Made by a program: the position numbers and the translations under genes. A model generated the notes under the pieces. It was not told the origin of the DNA, made no database searches, and worked only from the letters and a program-made list of their open reading frames with translations. Below are positions 10,304 to 21,770 of a stretch of DNA of 64,000 bases, one piece after another. Where the stretch lies: positions 17,731,001-17,795,000 of the forward strand of contig JARWIR010000018.1 in the NCBI GenBank assembly GCA_029959085.1, written 5' to 3'. How positions within the stretch are numbered: the first letter of the stretch is position 1; each line of letters begins with the position of its first letter. The DNA comes from Nemophila menziesii (taxonomy: Eukaryota > Streptophyta > Magnoliopsida > Boraginales > Hydrophyllaceae).

Positions 10304-11877
10304 TTACTGTATTGATAATGTTACAGTCATTTCCATTTTCATGGGATGAGGGTAACTTATTCTTTTTTCCTTCAGTTTATTACTAACATCATTAGGAAAA
10401 TTGATAATTTTGTATTCATCCCACTCGCATTTAGCTTTTCTTATAACAGTTAAAGGGTCAAGCTTGATATGTTTGTAATTAAAGTCATTTCTGGCTTTCC
10501 AAATATGCCATAGTAGCACACATATCTGTTCCATAATATAATTATTCCTGGCCTTTTGACTTTTCAACCCCTCATATATACTTGCCATCCAAGAATCCAT
10601 TCTAGATGAATTCTGGTTGCAAGTATGGATATTAAAATCAGATGCAAGCCAAATGGCCCTTGTCCATTCACAGTTTAATAACAAATGTTAGTATTATCCA
10701 CCTCATTGTTACAGATATCACATAAAGAAGATTTAATAGCCTTCTTTTTGTAAACATTCTCATTAGTGGGTAAAAGGTTTTTAAGGGCCCTCCACATAAA
10801 TTTTTTAATTTTAGGTGTAATTTTTAAGTTCCACATCATTTTCCATATATCAGAATATATATATGGTGAGATGAGGATGGTTTTGTTATGTTTTTCTTAT
10901 TGGTTTTTATATCTTGCGCATTTTTAAGTTTTTGGTAACTCTTTTTAATAGTATATAGTCCATCCCGATCTATATTCCAATAAGGTGTATCATTCCCTCT
11001 AGAAAAAGGGATGAACGTATTTAAATTTTTCCTCGCTATCTCAGAATTAAATTCTTCATTGATAATCTTTTCATCCCATTTCCTATCATTATTTTTCATA
11101 AGGTCTTTCACTTTGGTAGCTATTCCTTTAATAGGTTTAATAATTTCATTTGTGTTGTTTATCCATATGTCTTTATGGATATTAATAGTGTTACCATCAC
11201 CAATTTTCCATCTTATATTATCTTTAATAATGTCTCTTCCACTCAATAGACTTCTCCAACCCCAGGAGGGTGAGTATCCTATTTGAGCTTCAAGAAAGGA
11301 TACAGTTGGAAAATACTTCCCTTTTAGTACTTTAAATAATAGAGAATCTTGTTTGTTAAGGATATTCCAAGCTTGTTTACCCAAGAGAGCCAAGTTCATG
11401 AGGTGTAAATCCCTGAAACCTAAGCCCCCTGAGTGTTTGCTTTTTGTTAAGTTTTCCCATTTATCCCAATGTACTTTTTTCTTACCATTACTGCCCCACC
11501 AAAAGGTAGAGATTTGTGAAGTGATGAGATCACAAATTTTATGGGGAATAAGGTAAGAAGACATGTAGTAATTAGGTAAACTTTGTAAAACAGATTTGAT
11601 AAGAATTTCTTTACCTGCCGAGGAGAGAAAAAGGTTTTTCCAGTTCTTAGTCCTTTGTAAAGTTTTTTCAACTAGAGAATTGAGATCTTTGACTTTAGAT
11701 CGACTCCATTCAGTAGGTAAGCCTAAGTAATTACCAAGGTTATTGGTAATAGGCATATTGAGTTTCTGGGAAAAGAGATTTTGTAAAAAAATCCGGTGTA
11801 TTTGGGCTAAATTTAATGCCACATTTATTAAGGTTAAGTTTCATACCCGTCGTATAACTATATATATTAATAACATC
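10304..11877 (-). pseudogene. LINE reverse transcriptase C terminus and zf-RVT domain
   Basis: The segment starts in 'TTGMKLNLNKCGIKF', the conserved end of the L1 reverse transcriptase palm/thumb region. It continues with 'NNLGNYLGLPTEWSRSK', 'SAGKEILIKSVLQSLPNYYMS' and 'FWWGSNGKKKVHWDKW', then shifts frame near 10850. The zf-RVT motif follows, with Cys pairs in 'SLCDICNNEVDN' and 'LLNCEWTRAIW'. At least two frameshifts separate the open parts (10836-11822 and 10304-10684), so it is non-functional. Endonuclease and the first part of RT are absent here because the LTR element at 11878 interrupts them. Confidence 0.85.
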
Positions 11878-13208
11878 TGTTGGCTTATTGCCCCCATCGA
11901 TTAGGTGTTTTAATGTGACAAATCCTCTATTGTTTAGTGTGCTAATTTTACTTTATTATCTTGCACTCTAATTCATCAAAAAGCACAATTAACATCATTT
12001 AGATCATAGCTTTATTATCACATCCTTAGTAGCTAATTTTCATACCATTACTTTTAACCTTATCTTATGTGTACATTGAGAATTAGCTTTCATGATCAAC
12101 AACAAAGTTTCTTAAAATGATGTTTACTACAACTCTCGTGAAGATAACTTTTCCATCCGAGCAAGGAATCAAAATATCAAATATTCCAAGTCAGTAAGAA
12201 CCGGGTACCCGCATTTGGGAAAACCGGGAACCCGGTTTGGTGAAGCTCAAGTCAACATCAAGTCTTTATAGCCGTTTTATAGCCGTTGCAATTGAAACCG
12301 GGTACCCGCATTTGGGAAACCGGGAACCAGGTTTGGAACAAAGTTTACCACCAACTTTATATCCGTTGGGGACTTTCTTGTGCTATAAATATGACCTCTT
12401 TGAAGGAGAAACTTACCTCTAACACTTCAACTATTATACATATCATTCTCATACAAAGTTAGAGGTCTCAAGCTATCAAAGTTAATTATCCAAGCTTGAT
12501 CAAGAGCTTAAACCAATAAGCTTCAAAGTTATTATCTACTCAAGAGGAGTTTACATGCTTATAGTTATATCTACTCTTTAGGAGATTATCTAGCAATGTT
12601 GTTTGCACCCCTTTAAACACTTTGTATCTATCCTCTTAAGTCTAGGTCTTGTAATAGATAGATTAAGAGAGAATTCAAGTATAGGGAGTATACTTGGTGT
12701 CCTTGTGTTGTGATTACACAAGAGTTTCCTTCGTGGTTTCGAAGAGATTGTCCTTCGTGTTATCGAAGAGGTTGTAAGGGTTATTGTGTTCTCGACCCGG
12801 TTAAGAGACACACGGGAGCTTAGTGAAAAGCTTGAAATCCTAAGGAGGCTTCCTTAGGTAGTGGATGTAGGGAAACCGAACCACTATAAATCGTGTGTAT
12901 CTTTCTATCCCTACTCTATTTACTTTCCGCACTTTATATGTTTGATAATATGCTAGTATGAATATTGTGATATTAATTATCTAGTTTATCTAACATATTG
13001 TCATCTAGAGTAGAAAGAGATTAGAAACTCGTTTTACTAGTATCACTTATATATCGAACCTATTAGCTTATCTATTGTATGATCCCTTAAGAGTTTGATA
13101 TATTAGTTGACTTAGAAGTTTCTTTCTTAAACTTATAATTGTCCAAAAGATTTTTATTTAGGCATTAATCTTATTAGTAATCCTATTCACCCCCCTCTAG
13201 GACTATCA
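11878..13208 (+). repeat. LTR 1 of the tandem element (1331 bp)
   Basis: It starts TGTTGGCTTATTG and ends CTAGGACTATCA. It contains two copies of an ACCGGGTACCCGCATTTGGG / CCGGGAACCCGGTTTGG module (about 12197-12240 and 12295-12337). A likely promoter lies shortly after, with 'GTGCTATAAATATGACC' near 12381 as a TATA box. Confidence 0.92.
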
Positions 13209-13210
13209 AT

Positions 13211-13223
13211 TGGTATCAGAGCC
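13211..13223 (+). promoter_or_regulatory. Primer-binding site, initiator Met tRNA
   Basis: TGGTATCAGAGCC lies 2 bp after the LTR end and is the exact complement of the plant initiator Met tRNA 3' end. The same site occurs at 19469-19481 in the second unit and at 31418-31430 on the minus strand. Confidence 0.93.
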
Positions 13224-13265
13224 TAACTCTACGTGAATAGCTTAATCGTTAGTAGAGTAAACGAT

Positions 13266-13589
13266 ATGGAATTTAATCTTTTGGATAAGTCGTCTTCTAC
13301 TCGACCTCCACTTTTTGTAGGAACTTACTATTTTGCTTGGAGAACAAAAATGGAGGAATTTATCAAAGCCGAAGAACCCGACCAATGGAGAATCGTTATG
13401 GAAGGTCCATTCGTTCCATATAAAGAGGAGTTAAATGAAGCGGGAGTTCTTAAGTCAAATCAAGAAGAAATAGATTATGATGAACTCACCGATGAGGATA
13501 ATGCTAAGCTCACTCAAAATGAAAAACCGACATGGATCGTGAAAAGTACTAATCGTATTCCCGGATCCATTCCACCTCGGTTACCATAG
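13266..13589 (+). CDS. Truncated gag-like ORF1 (UBN2-type N terminus)
   Basis: The first ATG at 13266 opens a 107-residue frame containing 'RPPLFVGTYYFAWRTKMEEF' and 'DQWRIVMEGPFVPYKEE'. This is the N-terminal signature of copia (SIRE/Maximus-like) gag proteins, where 'G.YY..W...M' starts the capsid domain. Ordinary gags are several times longer and end in a CCHC zinc knuckle. This one stops after the N-terminal block, followed by about 600 bp of leader to ORF2. It may be a vestige retained for RNA packaging or translation control; that is inference. Confidence 0.6.
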   Translation: MEFNLLDKSSSTRPPLFVGTYYFAWRTKMEEFIKAEEPDQWRIVMEGPFVPYKEELNEAGVLKSNQEEIDYDELTDEDNAKLTQNEKPTWIVKSTNRIPGSIPPRLP

Positions 13590-14015
13590 TAATATTCATT
13601 AAAGGTGTTGAGCGTCAAGAAAATAGAATTATATGCAAAAGGGCGTTCAAACCTCGTAAAAGGAAAATACGGTGAATTCTCTCCTTTCTTCTTTTTTATC
13701 TTTATGTTTTATTATGTGTTTTTGTGTTTTATCCTCTATGTGCTATATCTTGCTAGTCTTGACCTTTTCATGTTTTTCATTGCTTAGTTTTCACATTGGG
13801 TCTTTTTGTACTTTTTAGAAAATATAGGGGTCTTTATGCAATAAACTGTTTTCTCTATTTTCGTAACTTCCTTTTCATATTTTTTCATAACAAAAATTAT
13901 TTTGGGAGTTTTATAACATGTCTAAACTATTGGGGAGCTTTCGAATTGGTTTCGGGAGATTTTTGCAAAATGTCTTTTTCCTTTTGTACCCTTTAAAGGC
14001 GAGGCATACGAAAGG

Positions 14016-14033
14016 AAACCGGGTACCCGGTTT
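14016..14033. promoter_or_regulatory. 18-bp perfect palindrome in the ORF2 leader
   Basis: AAACCGGGTACCCGGTTT is its own reverse complement and lies 172 bp before the ORF2 start. The same motif family occurs in the LTR. The sister unit has it at about 20274-20291, and the minus-strand element has a related pair at about 30593-30645. Function unknown. Confidence 0.6.
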
Positions 14034-14205
14034 TGATGAATGCGGGAACCCGGTTTCGGTTCTGTGTAAAATCCGAATTAGTCAAAACCCTTGGTCTCTC
14101 ACTTATTCCTTCACTTATCCAAATCGTTTTCTCCTCTATCTCTCTCAAAAACGAAAATCCTTCAAACCCTAACTCCTCCATTAAACCTTCATCATCTCCT
14201 TGGCC

Positions 14206-15162
14206 ATGGCTTCATCTTCCAAAGCTTCTAGAGCTTCAAGGGCTTCCAAAAAAAAAAGAATCATTGATGAAGAAGATGAAGAAATAGAGATAGATTCATT
14301 CTATGAAGATGAAGAAGATGATTTAGAGCTTGAAGAAGAACCCACAAGACAAAGAATGGTGAGGAAAAACATCAAGATCCTTTGGGGAAGATCAATTTCA
14401 TCTCCTTCACTAAGTGCTTCCATCTCTTTGGTAAATGGCTCAAATTCTAATCTTTTCCATTTATTTCAATTCCAAGGATTAGATTTTTTCCTATCTTTAG
14501 AAAATAAGTCTTATGAATCCCTAGTTAATGATTTTTACAAAAATATCCATCCTCTAGATTGTGATTCTTGCTCTTTAAAATCAATGGTGTCAAACAAAAA
14601 CCTTTCCATTACTCCAAAAACCATTGAAAAAGCTTTTAAACTTCAAAATAGTGGATATGAGAATTTTATTGTTTCGGGTTGGAATAGAAGTAAAGAATTG
14701 ATTGATATCCCTTTGAAAAACGAGGTTGAAGCTTTTATGTCATCGAAAATGATTCAAACCCATACTCAACCTTGGTTATCGAGTTTATTCTCTCCGGATA
14801 TTCGTTTGGCACACAAAATTATCTTATTTTGTCTTTTAGGAAAAGATAGGAAGGATGGAACAATTGCTCCCTATGAAGCAATCCTTTTATTTCATCTTTA
14901 TTCAAAAAGACCGATCAATTTTTGTAAAATTTTCATTCGTAACTTGGATTATCGTGCTCATTCGAACTCTACTTTACCATATGGTATTGCTCTTAGTTAT
15001 CTCTTGGTCAATGTTAAGAAAATATCTCCCTCTCTTGACCCTCGTGATTTTGAACCAATTTGGAGGTTTGATATTCTTTTTTTGAAAACTATGAAAATCT
15101 TCGTTTACAATGGAGAATACATTGATAAGCATATTTTTGATCATCTTCCCGAAAATCTTTGA
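14206..15162 (+). pseudogene. ORF2, 'putative plant transposon protein' type, premature stop
   Basis: ATG at 14206 (the upstream TTG is not a start). An acidic N terminus rich in Glu/Asp is followed by a domain with 'LAHKIILFCLLGKDRKDG', 'YEAILLFHLYSKRPINFCK' and 'LPYGIALSYLL'. That spacing is typical of the domain called putative plant transposon protein (Transposase_32-like). The same locus in the minus-strand copy encodes 435 residues. Here TGA replaces the Arg codon at about residue 319 (CTTTGA against CTTCGA in the sister unit). The remaining coiled-coil and RS-rich tail is stranded in frame downstream (15172-15513). Confidence 0.75.
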
Positions 15163-15513
15163 AAAACTATCTTGAAAAATGTTGGGCAAAACATCACTTC
15201 CTCGGGTCCCACTATTGAGTCTCTTAACATTCCTTCCCGTGAGGTTATGCCTATTAATCCTCCTCCGTCTTATACCACTTCCCGTTCTAAATCTTCCATT
15301 GGTTCTTCTTCAAATGTTGCTACTAAAGATGATCTTGATAGAGTTGAATCTACTTTGTTAAATTTTATTAAAGAGGGATTTGCGGAAATTAAAGGTTGGT
15401 TTGAAAACATGAATAATCGAATTGAGGGGTTGAAGAATGAAGTTTCATGTCTTCGTGATGATGTTGGAGGTGGAGGAAGATCTAGGAGTCGCTCTCCTCG
15501 AAATAATCGTTAA

Positions 15514-16455
15514 ATCGTTCTTGTTTGGGTGTTGTTTAATCTTCATTTTATCCTACTTGGCTTTTATGTGTTTTATTGAAGTTATTTTAGACTATTTATG
15601 CTTTAATTGCTTTTGGGTCCGTGTTTTTGAACATTTAGGATGTTATTGCTACTTGGTTTAATTTGGATATTTGTTTTAGTATGCTATGGTTTTATTTTGG
15701 ATATTTAATGTTTAGTTGTTTCAATTTTATGCTTTGATATTGCTAACATTTTCCTTGATGATATAGGTACTATTGCTCTCTTATCCTTGATCTTATTCTA
15801 TATTGCCTTTTAGTCCCTATAGTTTGTTCAAATTTGTCTTTGTTCTTAAAATGGTTGAAAAATGCACTTAGGTCCCAAAAAGATTTTTCAAATTGCTTTT
15901 GAGTCCCTAAAACTTTTTGAAAAATATTTTTTATCACCTATACTTTTCAAAAATTACATTTTACCCCTAAATTTCTTAAAAATGATTTCAAATATTTTTT
16001 TAGGGAGAAATTGTAGATCAAACTTTTACAAAATTTAAACGAACTCTATGCATTATGTAAGGGGGAGTTTTTGTTAAATCATATTTAAAAACTCAAATGC
16101 TTACACTAATATTTTATCTCATATTGCAACTAATCGTTTGTGTCATTAGAAAGCATATGAAATGAAAATCTATCGATCAACGAGTTGGTAAAAAGTCTCT
16201 ATCTCTTAGCTCTTACAATTATCTATCTTTGTGCATCTCTTTCTAAAATTGTTTTAATCTCTAAACTCTTGCACACTCTTAGAATCATTGTTTAAAATCT
16301 ATTCACTTGAGTTTTAGCTCTTCTTACTTAGTTATGGATTATTCATTTATTTCGTCTTTTTGATGAAGACAAAGGGGGAGAAATATGTGGCACTAAAACT
16401 TTCAAAATTTGCACTTTACAAAACTCACAAATGCATATATTTTTCATATAAATAC
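15514..16455 (+). other. Non-coding 3' region of the pol-less element
   Basis: No ORF. It contains loosely repeated 'TTAGTCCCTATAGTTTG / TTGAGTCCCTAAAACTTTTTG' lines around 15810-15960 and polypurine-like GGGGGAG blocks at 16061-16066 and 16375-16380. Where pol would sit in a full element there is only this spacer. Confidence 0.7.
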
Positions 16456-18044
16456 TGATGTCTCCTTAATTGTTCGTATTTTCGACCCTTAGGAGACATC
16501 ATTTTTGGTGTTTATTTAATCAATTTGATAGACTTTTGGACTAAATATGCAATAATATGATTTTCCTCTTTTATTTCTAGCATTTTTGATTTATTAAGCT
16601 TTTGCGCGTAATATTGGTATTTTTAGTGAAGATTTTACAGGTTTTAGATGTTAGCTAGAAGAGGAATCCGAGGAGAAAGTCAAAGATCAAGAGATAGAGT
16701 CAAAACTCGAAGATAAATCCCGAAGATATTATTTTTAGAGCTGAAAATTCATTTTCCAGGCCATAGATTGCTGATTTCGAGGTGCTTAAGCGATGATTTA
16801 GCTGTTGACCTTTGAAGAGAAATCATTCCTTATCGAGTTACGGAACTTTAGCAACTGGAATGAGGTCAATCGGAGTTGTAACGCATCGGGAAAAGCCGTT
16901 TTAGTGAAGGTGTATCAGCAGTTACGGGATTTTGGGCTTAGGAATTGGGCTTGGACATTTAATTAGTGTTTTATTATTAGGTCCAAGCCCTAATCCGTTT
17001 TTAACCTTATAAAAGGAGATTTTGACCTCAGTATTTCTCACCTCTCATATTATTCTTCAAATCAAAACAGCCTTAGAAGAGAGCGTCCAGAGAAGAAGCA
17101 GAAACAAGGAAAAGAAGAAGCAAGAGCTGGAGACGGTCTATATCTCCACTTCTCAGCCAATTCAACTCCATAATTAGGTTCTCTGTATTTTTATTTCAGT
17201 AAAATAATATGAATCTTATTTCTTTTAATTTAGTTTTTGTCTTTTCAATTATTATGAGCTAAACTAAATTAGTGCTTGAGAACGCATAATGGGTTAATCC
17301 CAATTTGATTTCGTTTTATACATCTGGATTTGGGATAATTATTATTTAAATCAAATTGGGTGAATTGTATTTTTCTTTAATTTGCATTTTAATCACTATT
17401 TTTGACCTGATCAATCAATGATAGGACTTAGTATCTAAGCTATTCCAATTAGTGGCGATTGGATCACCTTGACGGGGGGTTTAGGTACCGAACTAGTTAA
17501 TGAATGTAGGTTAGAAATTATTGACTCTGACGAGCTTAATTAAACCTATGGCCTATTGGGTAATTTGAACTTAAACACTTGAGAGTGGACTATAATCACC
17601 CTGACGGGGTTTGTAGCATTTGAGAGTTGCTCCTTAGTCCACCCTGACGGGGGTAAGGAGATTATAGAATCCCGACCAATACAAATTTACCGATTTGTCC
17701 CTTAAACAATGTATGAAAAGAATGATAGTTAGGAAAACCCTTGCGCCTCTCAAGTACTACCTGCTCTTACTTGCGTATCACTTTTATTTACTTGCGTCTT
17801 AGTTATTTATTTACATTTTCGCATTAGTCTTTCATTCCTTAGGATTAATACAAAACCAAACAAACATATTATCTTTATTTGTTTTCATAAGTGCATCAAT
17901 CATTAATAGATAAGCATTGTAGTCAACCATCCCGTCCTTGGAACGAATCTGTTTTATCAACTATATTACTTGGGACAACCGTACACTTGCGGTTGTGGTT
18001 CGATTTACATTTACATTTATTTTAGAACACACAAAGGACCCCCA
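16456..18044 (+). mobile_element. Solo LTR, gypsy-like, 1589 bp
   Basis: It begins TGATGTCTCC, ends GGACCCCCA, and is flanked by a 5-bp target duplication AATAC (16451-16455 and 18045-18049). The equivalent stretch of the minus-strand sister element near 28100 is uninterrupted, which confirms the insertion. A promoter-like CCTTATAAAAGGAG lies near 17006. Three 'CCCTGACGGGG'-type blocks lie between 17460 and 17660. There is no internal region, so it is the product of LTR-LTR recombination. A Tat/Athila-type origin is suggested by the long LTR and the 'CGTACACTTGCGG' end motif, with low certainty. Confidence 0.9.
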
Positions 18045-18135
18045 AATACACTTTGACTTAATGCTTTTTGTGAGGGGGAGTTAGAATCCATATGTGTTTT
18101 AGTGATTGATTTGTCATCATCAAAAAGGGGGAGAT

Positions 18136-19466
18136 TGTTGGCTTATTGCCCCCATCGATTAGGTGTTATAATGTGACAAATCCTCTATTGTTTAGTGTGC
18201 TAATTTTACTTTATTATCTTGCACTCTAATTCATCAAAAAGCACAATTAACATCATTTAGATCATAGCTTTATTATCACATCCTTAGTAGCTAATTTTCA
18301 TACCATTACTTTTAACCTTATCTTATGTGTACATTGAGAATTAGCTTTCATGATCAACAACAAAGTTTCTTAAAATGATGTTTACTACAACTCTCGTGAA
18401 GATAACTTTTCCATCCGAGCAAGGAATCAAAATATCAAATATTCCAAGTCAGTAAGAACCGGGTACCCGCATTTGGGAAAACCGGGAACCCGGTTTGGTG
18501 AAGCTCAAGTCAACATCAAGTCTTTATACCCGTTTTATAGCCGTTGCAATTGAAACCGGGTACCCGCATTTGGGAAACCGGGAACCCGGTTTGGAACAAA
18601 GTTTACCACCAACTTTATATCCGTTGGGGACTTTCTTGTGCTATAAATATGACCTCTTTGAAGGAGAAACTTACCTCTAACACTTCAACTATTATACATA
18701 TCATTCTCATACAAAGTTAGAGGTCTCAAGCTATCAAAGACAATTATCCAAGCTTGATCAAGAGCTTAAACCAATAAGCTTCAAAGTTATTATCTACTCA
18801 AGAGGAGTTTACATGCTTATAGTTATATCTACTCTTTAGGAGATTATCTAGCAAAGTTGTTTGCACCCCTTTAAACACTTTGTATCTATCCTCTTAAGTC
18901 TAGGTCTTGTAATAGATAGATTAAGAGAGAATTCAAGTATAGGGAGTATACTTGGTGTCCTTGTGTTGTGATTACACAAGAGTTTCCTTCGTGGTTTCGA
19001 AGAGATTGTCCTTCGTGTTATCGAAGAGGTTGTAAGGGTTATTGTGTTCTCGACCCGGTTAAGAGAGACACGGAAGCTTAGTGAAAAGCTTGAAATCCTA
19101 AGGAGGCTTCCTTAGGTAGTGGATGTAGGGAAACCGAACCACTATAAATCGTGTGTATCTTTCTATCCCTACTCTATTTACTTTCCGCACTTTATATGTT
19201 TGATAATATGCTAGTATGAATATTGTGATATTAATTATCTAGTTTATCTAACATATTGTCATCTAGAGTAGAAAGAGATTAGAAACTCGTTTTACTAGTA
19301 TCACTTATATATCGAACCTATTAGCTTATCTATTGTATGATCCCTTAAGAGTTTGATATATTAGTTGACTTAGAAGTTTCTTTCTTAAACTTATAATTGT
19401 CCAAAAGATTTTTATTTAGGCATTAATCTTATTAGTAATCCTATTCACCCCCCTCTAGGACTATCA
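18136..19466 (+). repeat. LTR 2 of the tandem element (1331 bp)
   Basis: It has the same length and ends as LTR 1, with roughly eight single-base differences by eye (for example TTAGGTGTTATAATG against TTAGGTGTTTTAATG). It is preceded by the polypurine tract AAAAAGGGGGAGAT (18122-18135) and followed by a primer-binding site. It therefore acts as the 3' LTR of unit one and the 5' LTR of unit two. Confidence 0.92.
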
Positions 19467-19523
19467 ATTGGTATCAGAGCCTAACTCTACGTGAATAGCT
19501 TAATCGTTAGTAGAGTAAACGAT

Positions 19524-19847
19524 ATGGAATTTAATCTTTTGGATAAGTCGTCTTCTACTCGACCTCCACTTTTTGTAGGAACTTACTATTTTGCTTGGAG
19601 AACAAAAATGGAGGAATTTATCAAAGCCGAAGAACCCGACCAATGGAGAATCGTTATGGAAGGTCCATTCGTTCCATATAAAGAGGAGTTAAATGAAGCG
19701 GGAGTTCTTAAGTCAAATCAAGAAGAAATAGATTATGATGAACTCACCGATGAGGATAATGCTAAGCTCACTCAAAATGAAAAACCGACATGGATCGTGA
19801 AAAGTACTAATCGTATTCCCGGATCCATTCCACCTCGGTTACCATAG
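19524..19847 (+). CDS. Truncated gag-like ORF1, second unit
   Basis: Identical in protein sequence to the 107-residue ORF1 of the first unit, starting at the ATG at 19524. It has the same 'FVGTYYFAWRTKMEEF' gag signature and the same early stop. Confidence 0.6.
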   Translation: MEFNLLDKSSSTRPPLFVGTYYFAWRTKMEEFIKAEEPDQWRIVMEGPFVPYKEELNEAGVLKSNQEEIDYDELTDEDNAKLTQNEKPTWIVKSTNRIPGSIPPRLP

Positions 19848-20463
19848 TAATATTCATTAAAGGTGTTGAGCGTCAAGAAAATAGAATTATATGCAAAAGG
19901 ACGTTCAAACCTCGTAAAAGGAAAATACGGTGAATTCTCTCCTTTCTTCTTTTTTATCTTTATGTTTTATTATGTGTTTTTGTGTTTTATCCTCTATGTC
20001 CTATATCTTGCTAGTCTTGACCTTTTCATGTTTTTCATTGCTTAGTTTTCACATTGGCTCTTTTTGTACTTTTTAGAAAATATAGGGGTCTTTATGCAAT
20101 AAACTGTTTTCTCTATTTTCGTAACTTCCTTTTCATATTTTTTCATAACAAAAATTATTTTGGGAGTTTTATAACATGTCTAAACTATTGGGGAGCTTTC
20201 GAATTGGTTTCGGGAGATTTTTGCAAAATGTCTTTTTCCTTTTGTACCCTTTAAAGTCGAGGCATACGAAAGGAAACCGGGTACCCGGTTTTGATGAATG
20301 CGGGAACCCGGTTTCGGTTCTGTGTAAAATCCGAATTAGTCAAAACCCTTGGTCTCTCACTTATTCCTTCACTTATCCAAATCGTTTTCTCCTCTATCTC
20401 TCTCAAAAACGAAAATCCTTCAAACCCTAACTCCTCCATTAAACCTTCATCATCTCCTTGGCC

Positions 20464-21477
20464 ATGGCTTCATCTTCCAAAGCTTCTAGAGCTTCAAGGG
20501 CTTCCAAAAACAAAAGAATCATTGATGAAGAAGATGAAGAAATAGAGATAGATTCATTCTATGAAGATGAAGAAGATGATTTAGAGCTTGAAGAAGAACC
20601 CACAAGACAAAGAATGGTGAGGAAAAACATCAAGATCCTTTGGGGAAGATCAATTTCATCTCCTTCACTAAGTGCTTCCATCTCTTTGGTAAATGGCTCA
20701 AATTCTAATCTTTGCCATTTATTTCAATTCCAAGGATTAGATTTTTTCCTATCTTTAGAAAATAAGTCTTATGAATCCCTAGTTAATGATTTTTACAAAA
20801 ATATCCATCCTCTAGATTGTGATTCTTGCTCTTTAAAATCAATGGTGTCAAACAAAAACCTTTCCATTACTCCAAAAACCATTGAAAAAGCTTTTAAACT
20901 TCAAAATAGTGGATATGAGAATTTTATTGTTTCGGGTTGGAATAGAAGTAAAGAATTGATTGATATCCCTTTGAAAAACGAGGTTGAAGCTTTTATGTCA
21001 TCGAAAATGATTCAAACCCATACTCAACCTTGGTTATCGAGTTTATTCTCTCCGGATATTCGTTTGGCACACAAAATTATCTTATTTTGTCTTTTAGGAA
21101 AATATAGGAAGGATGGAACAATTGCTCCCTATGAAGCAATCCTTTTATTTCATCTTTATTCAAAAAGACCGATCAATTTTTGTAAAATTTTCATTCGTAA
21201 CTTGGATTATCATGCTCATTCGAACTCTACTTTACCATATGGTATTGCTCTTAGTTATCTCTTGGTCAATGTTAAGAAAATATCTCCCTCTCTTGACCCT
21301 CGTGATTTTGAACCAATTTGGAGGTTTGATATTCCTTTTTTGAAAACTATAAAAATCTTCGTTTACAATGGAGAATACATTGATAAGCATATTTTTGATC
21401 ATCTTCCCGAAAATCTTCGAAAAACTATCTTGAAAAAATGTTGGGCAAAACATCACTTCCTCGGGTCCCACTATTGA
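20464..21477 (+). pseudogene. ORF2, second unit, frameshifted
   Basis: It begins at ATG 20464 and keeps the Arg codon that is a stop in the first unit. One extra A in the run at 21433-21438 (GAAAAAATG against GAAAAATG) shifts the frame after about residue 325, ending at 21477 after a short foreign tail. The coiled-coil/RS-rich C terminus survives in another frame (21506 onward) and runs into the chimeric junction at 21770. The domain content is the same as in the first unit. Confidence 0.75.
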
Positions 21478-21770
21478 GTCTCTTCACATTCCTTCCCGTG
21501 AGGTTATGCCTATTAATCCTCCTCCGTCTTATACCACTTCCCGTTCTAAATCTTCCATTGGTTCTTCTTCAAATGTTGCTACTAAAGATGATCTTGATAG
21601 AGTTGAATCTACTTTGTTAAATGTTATTAAAGAGGGATTTGCGGAAATTAAAGGTTGGTTTGAAAACATGAATAATCGAATTGAGGGGTTGAAGAATGAA
21701 GTTTCATGTCTTCGTGATGATGTTGGAGGTGGAGGAAGATCTAGGAGCCGCTCTCCTCGAAATAATCGTG

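Larger units (their letters stand above)
9747..11877 (-). mobile_element. 3' half of an L1-type LINE
   Basis: Reading from 11877 down, the order is the C-terminal part of reverse transcriptase, a zinc-binding (zf-RVT) region, an RNase H-like domain and a poly(A) tail (plus-strand T run 9747-9756). The left boundary is a genuine LINE 3' end. The right boundary at 11877 is the insertion point of an LTR element, so the LINE 5' part lies elsewhere, plausibly the segment at 33990-36283. Confidence 0.88.
11878..21770 (+). mobile_element. LTR-internal-LTR-internal tandem of a pol-less LTR retrotransposon
   Basis: Order: LTR (11878-13208), internal region (13209-18135, containing a solo LTR of another family), LTR (18136-19466), and a second internal region (19467-21770) cut off inside ORF2. 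The two LTRs and two internal regions differ from each other by well under 1% by eye. The element reads TG...CA, has an initiator-Met tRNA primer site, several GGGGGAG polypurine tracts and two ORFs, but no protease, integrase, RT or RNase H. It is inserted in the LINE. The ACATC at 11873-11877 has no partner because the right end is missing. Confidence 0.88.
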
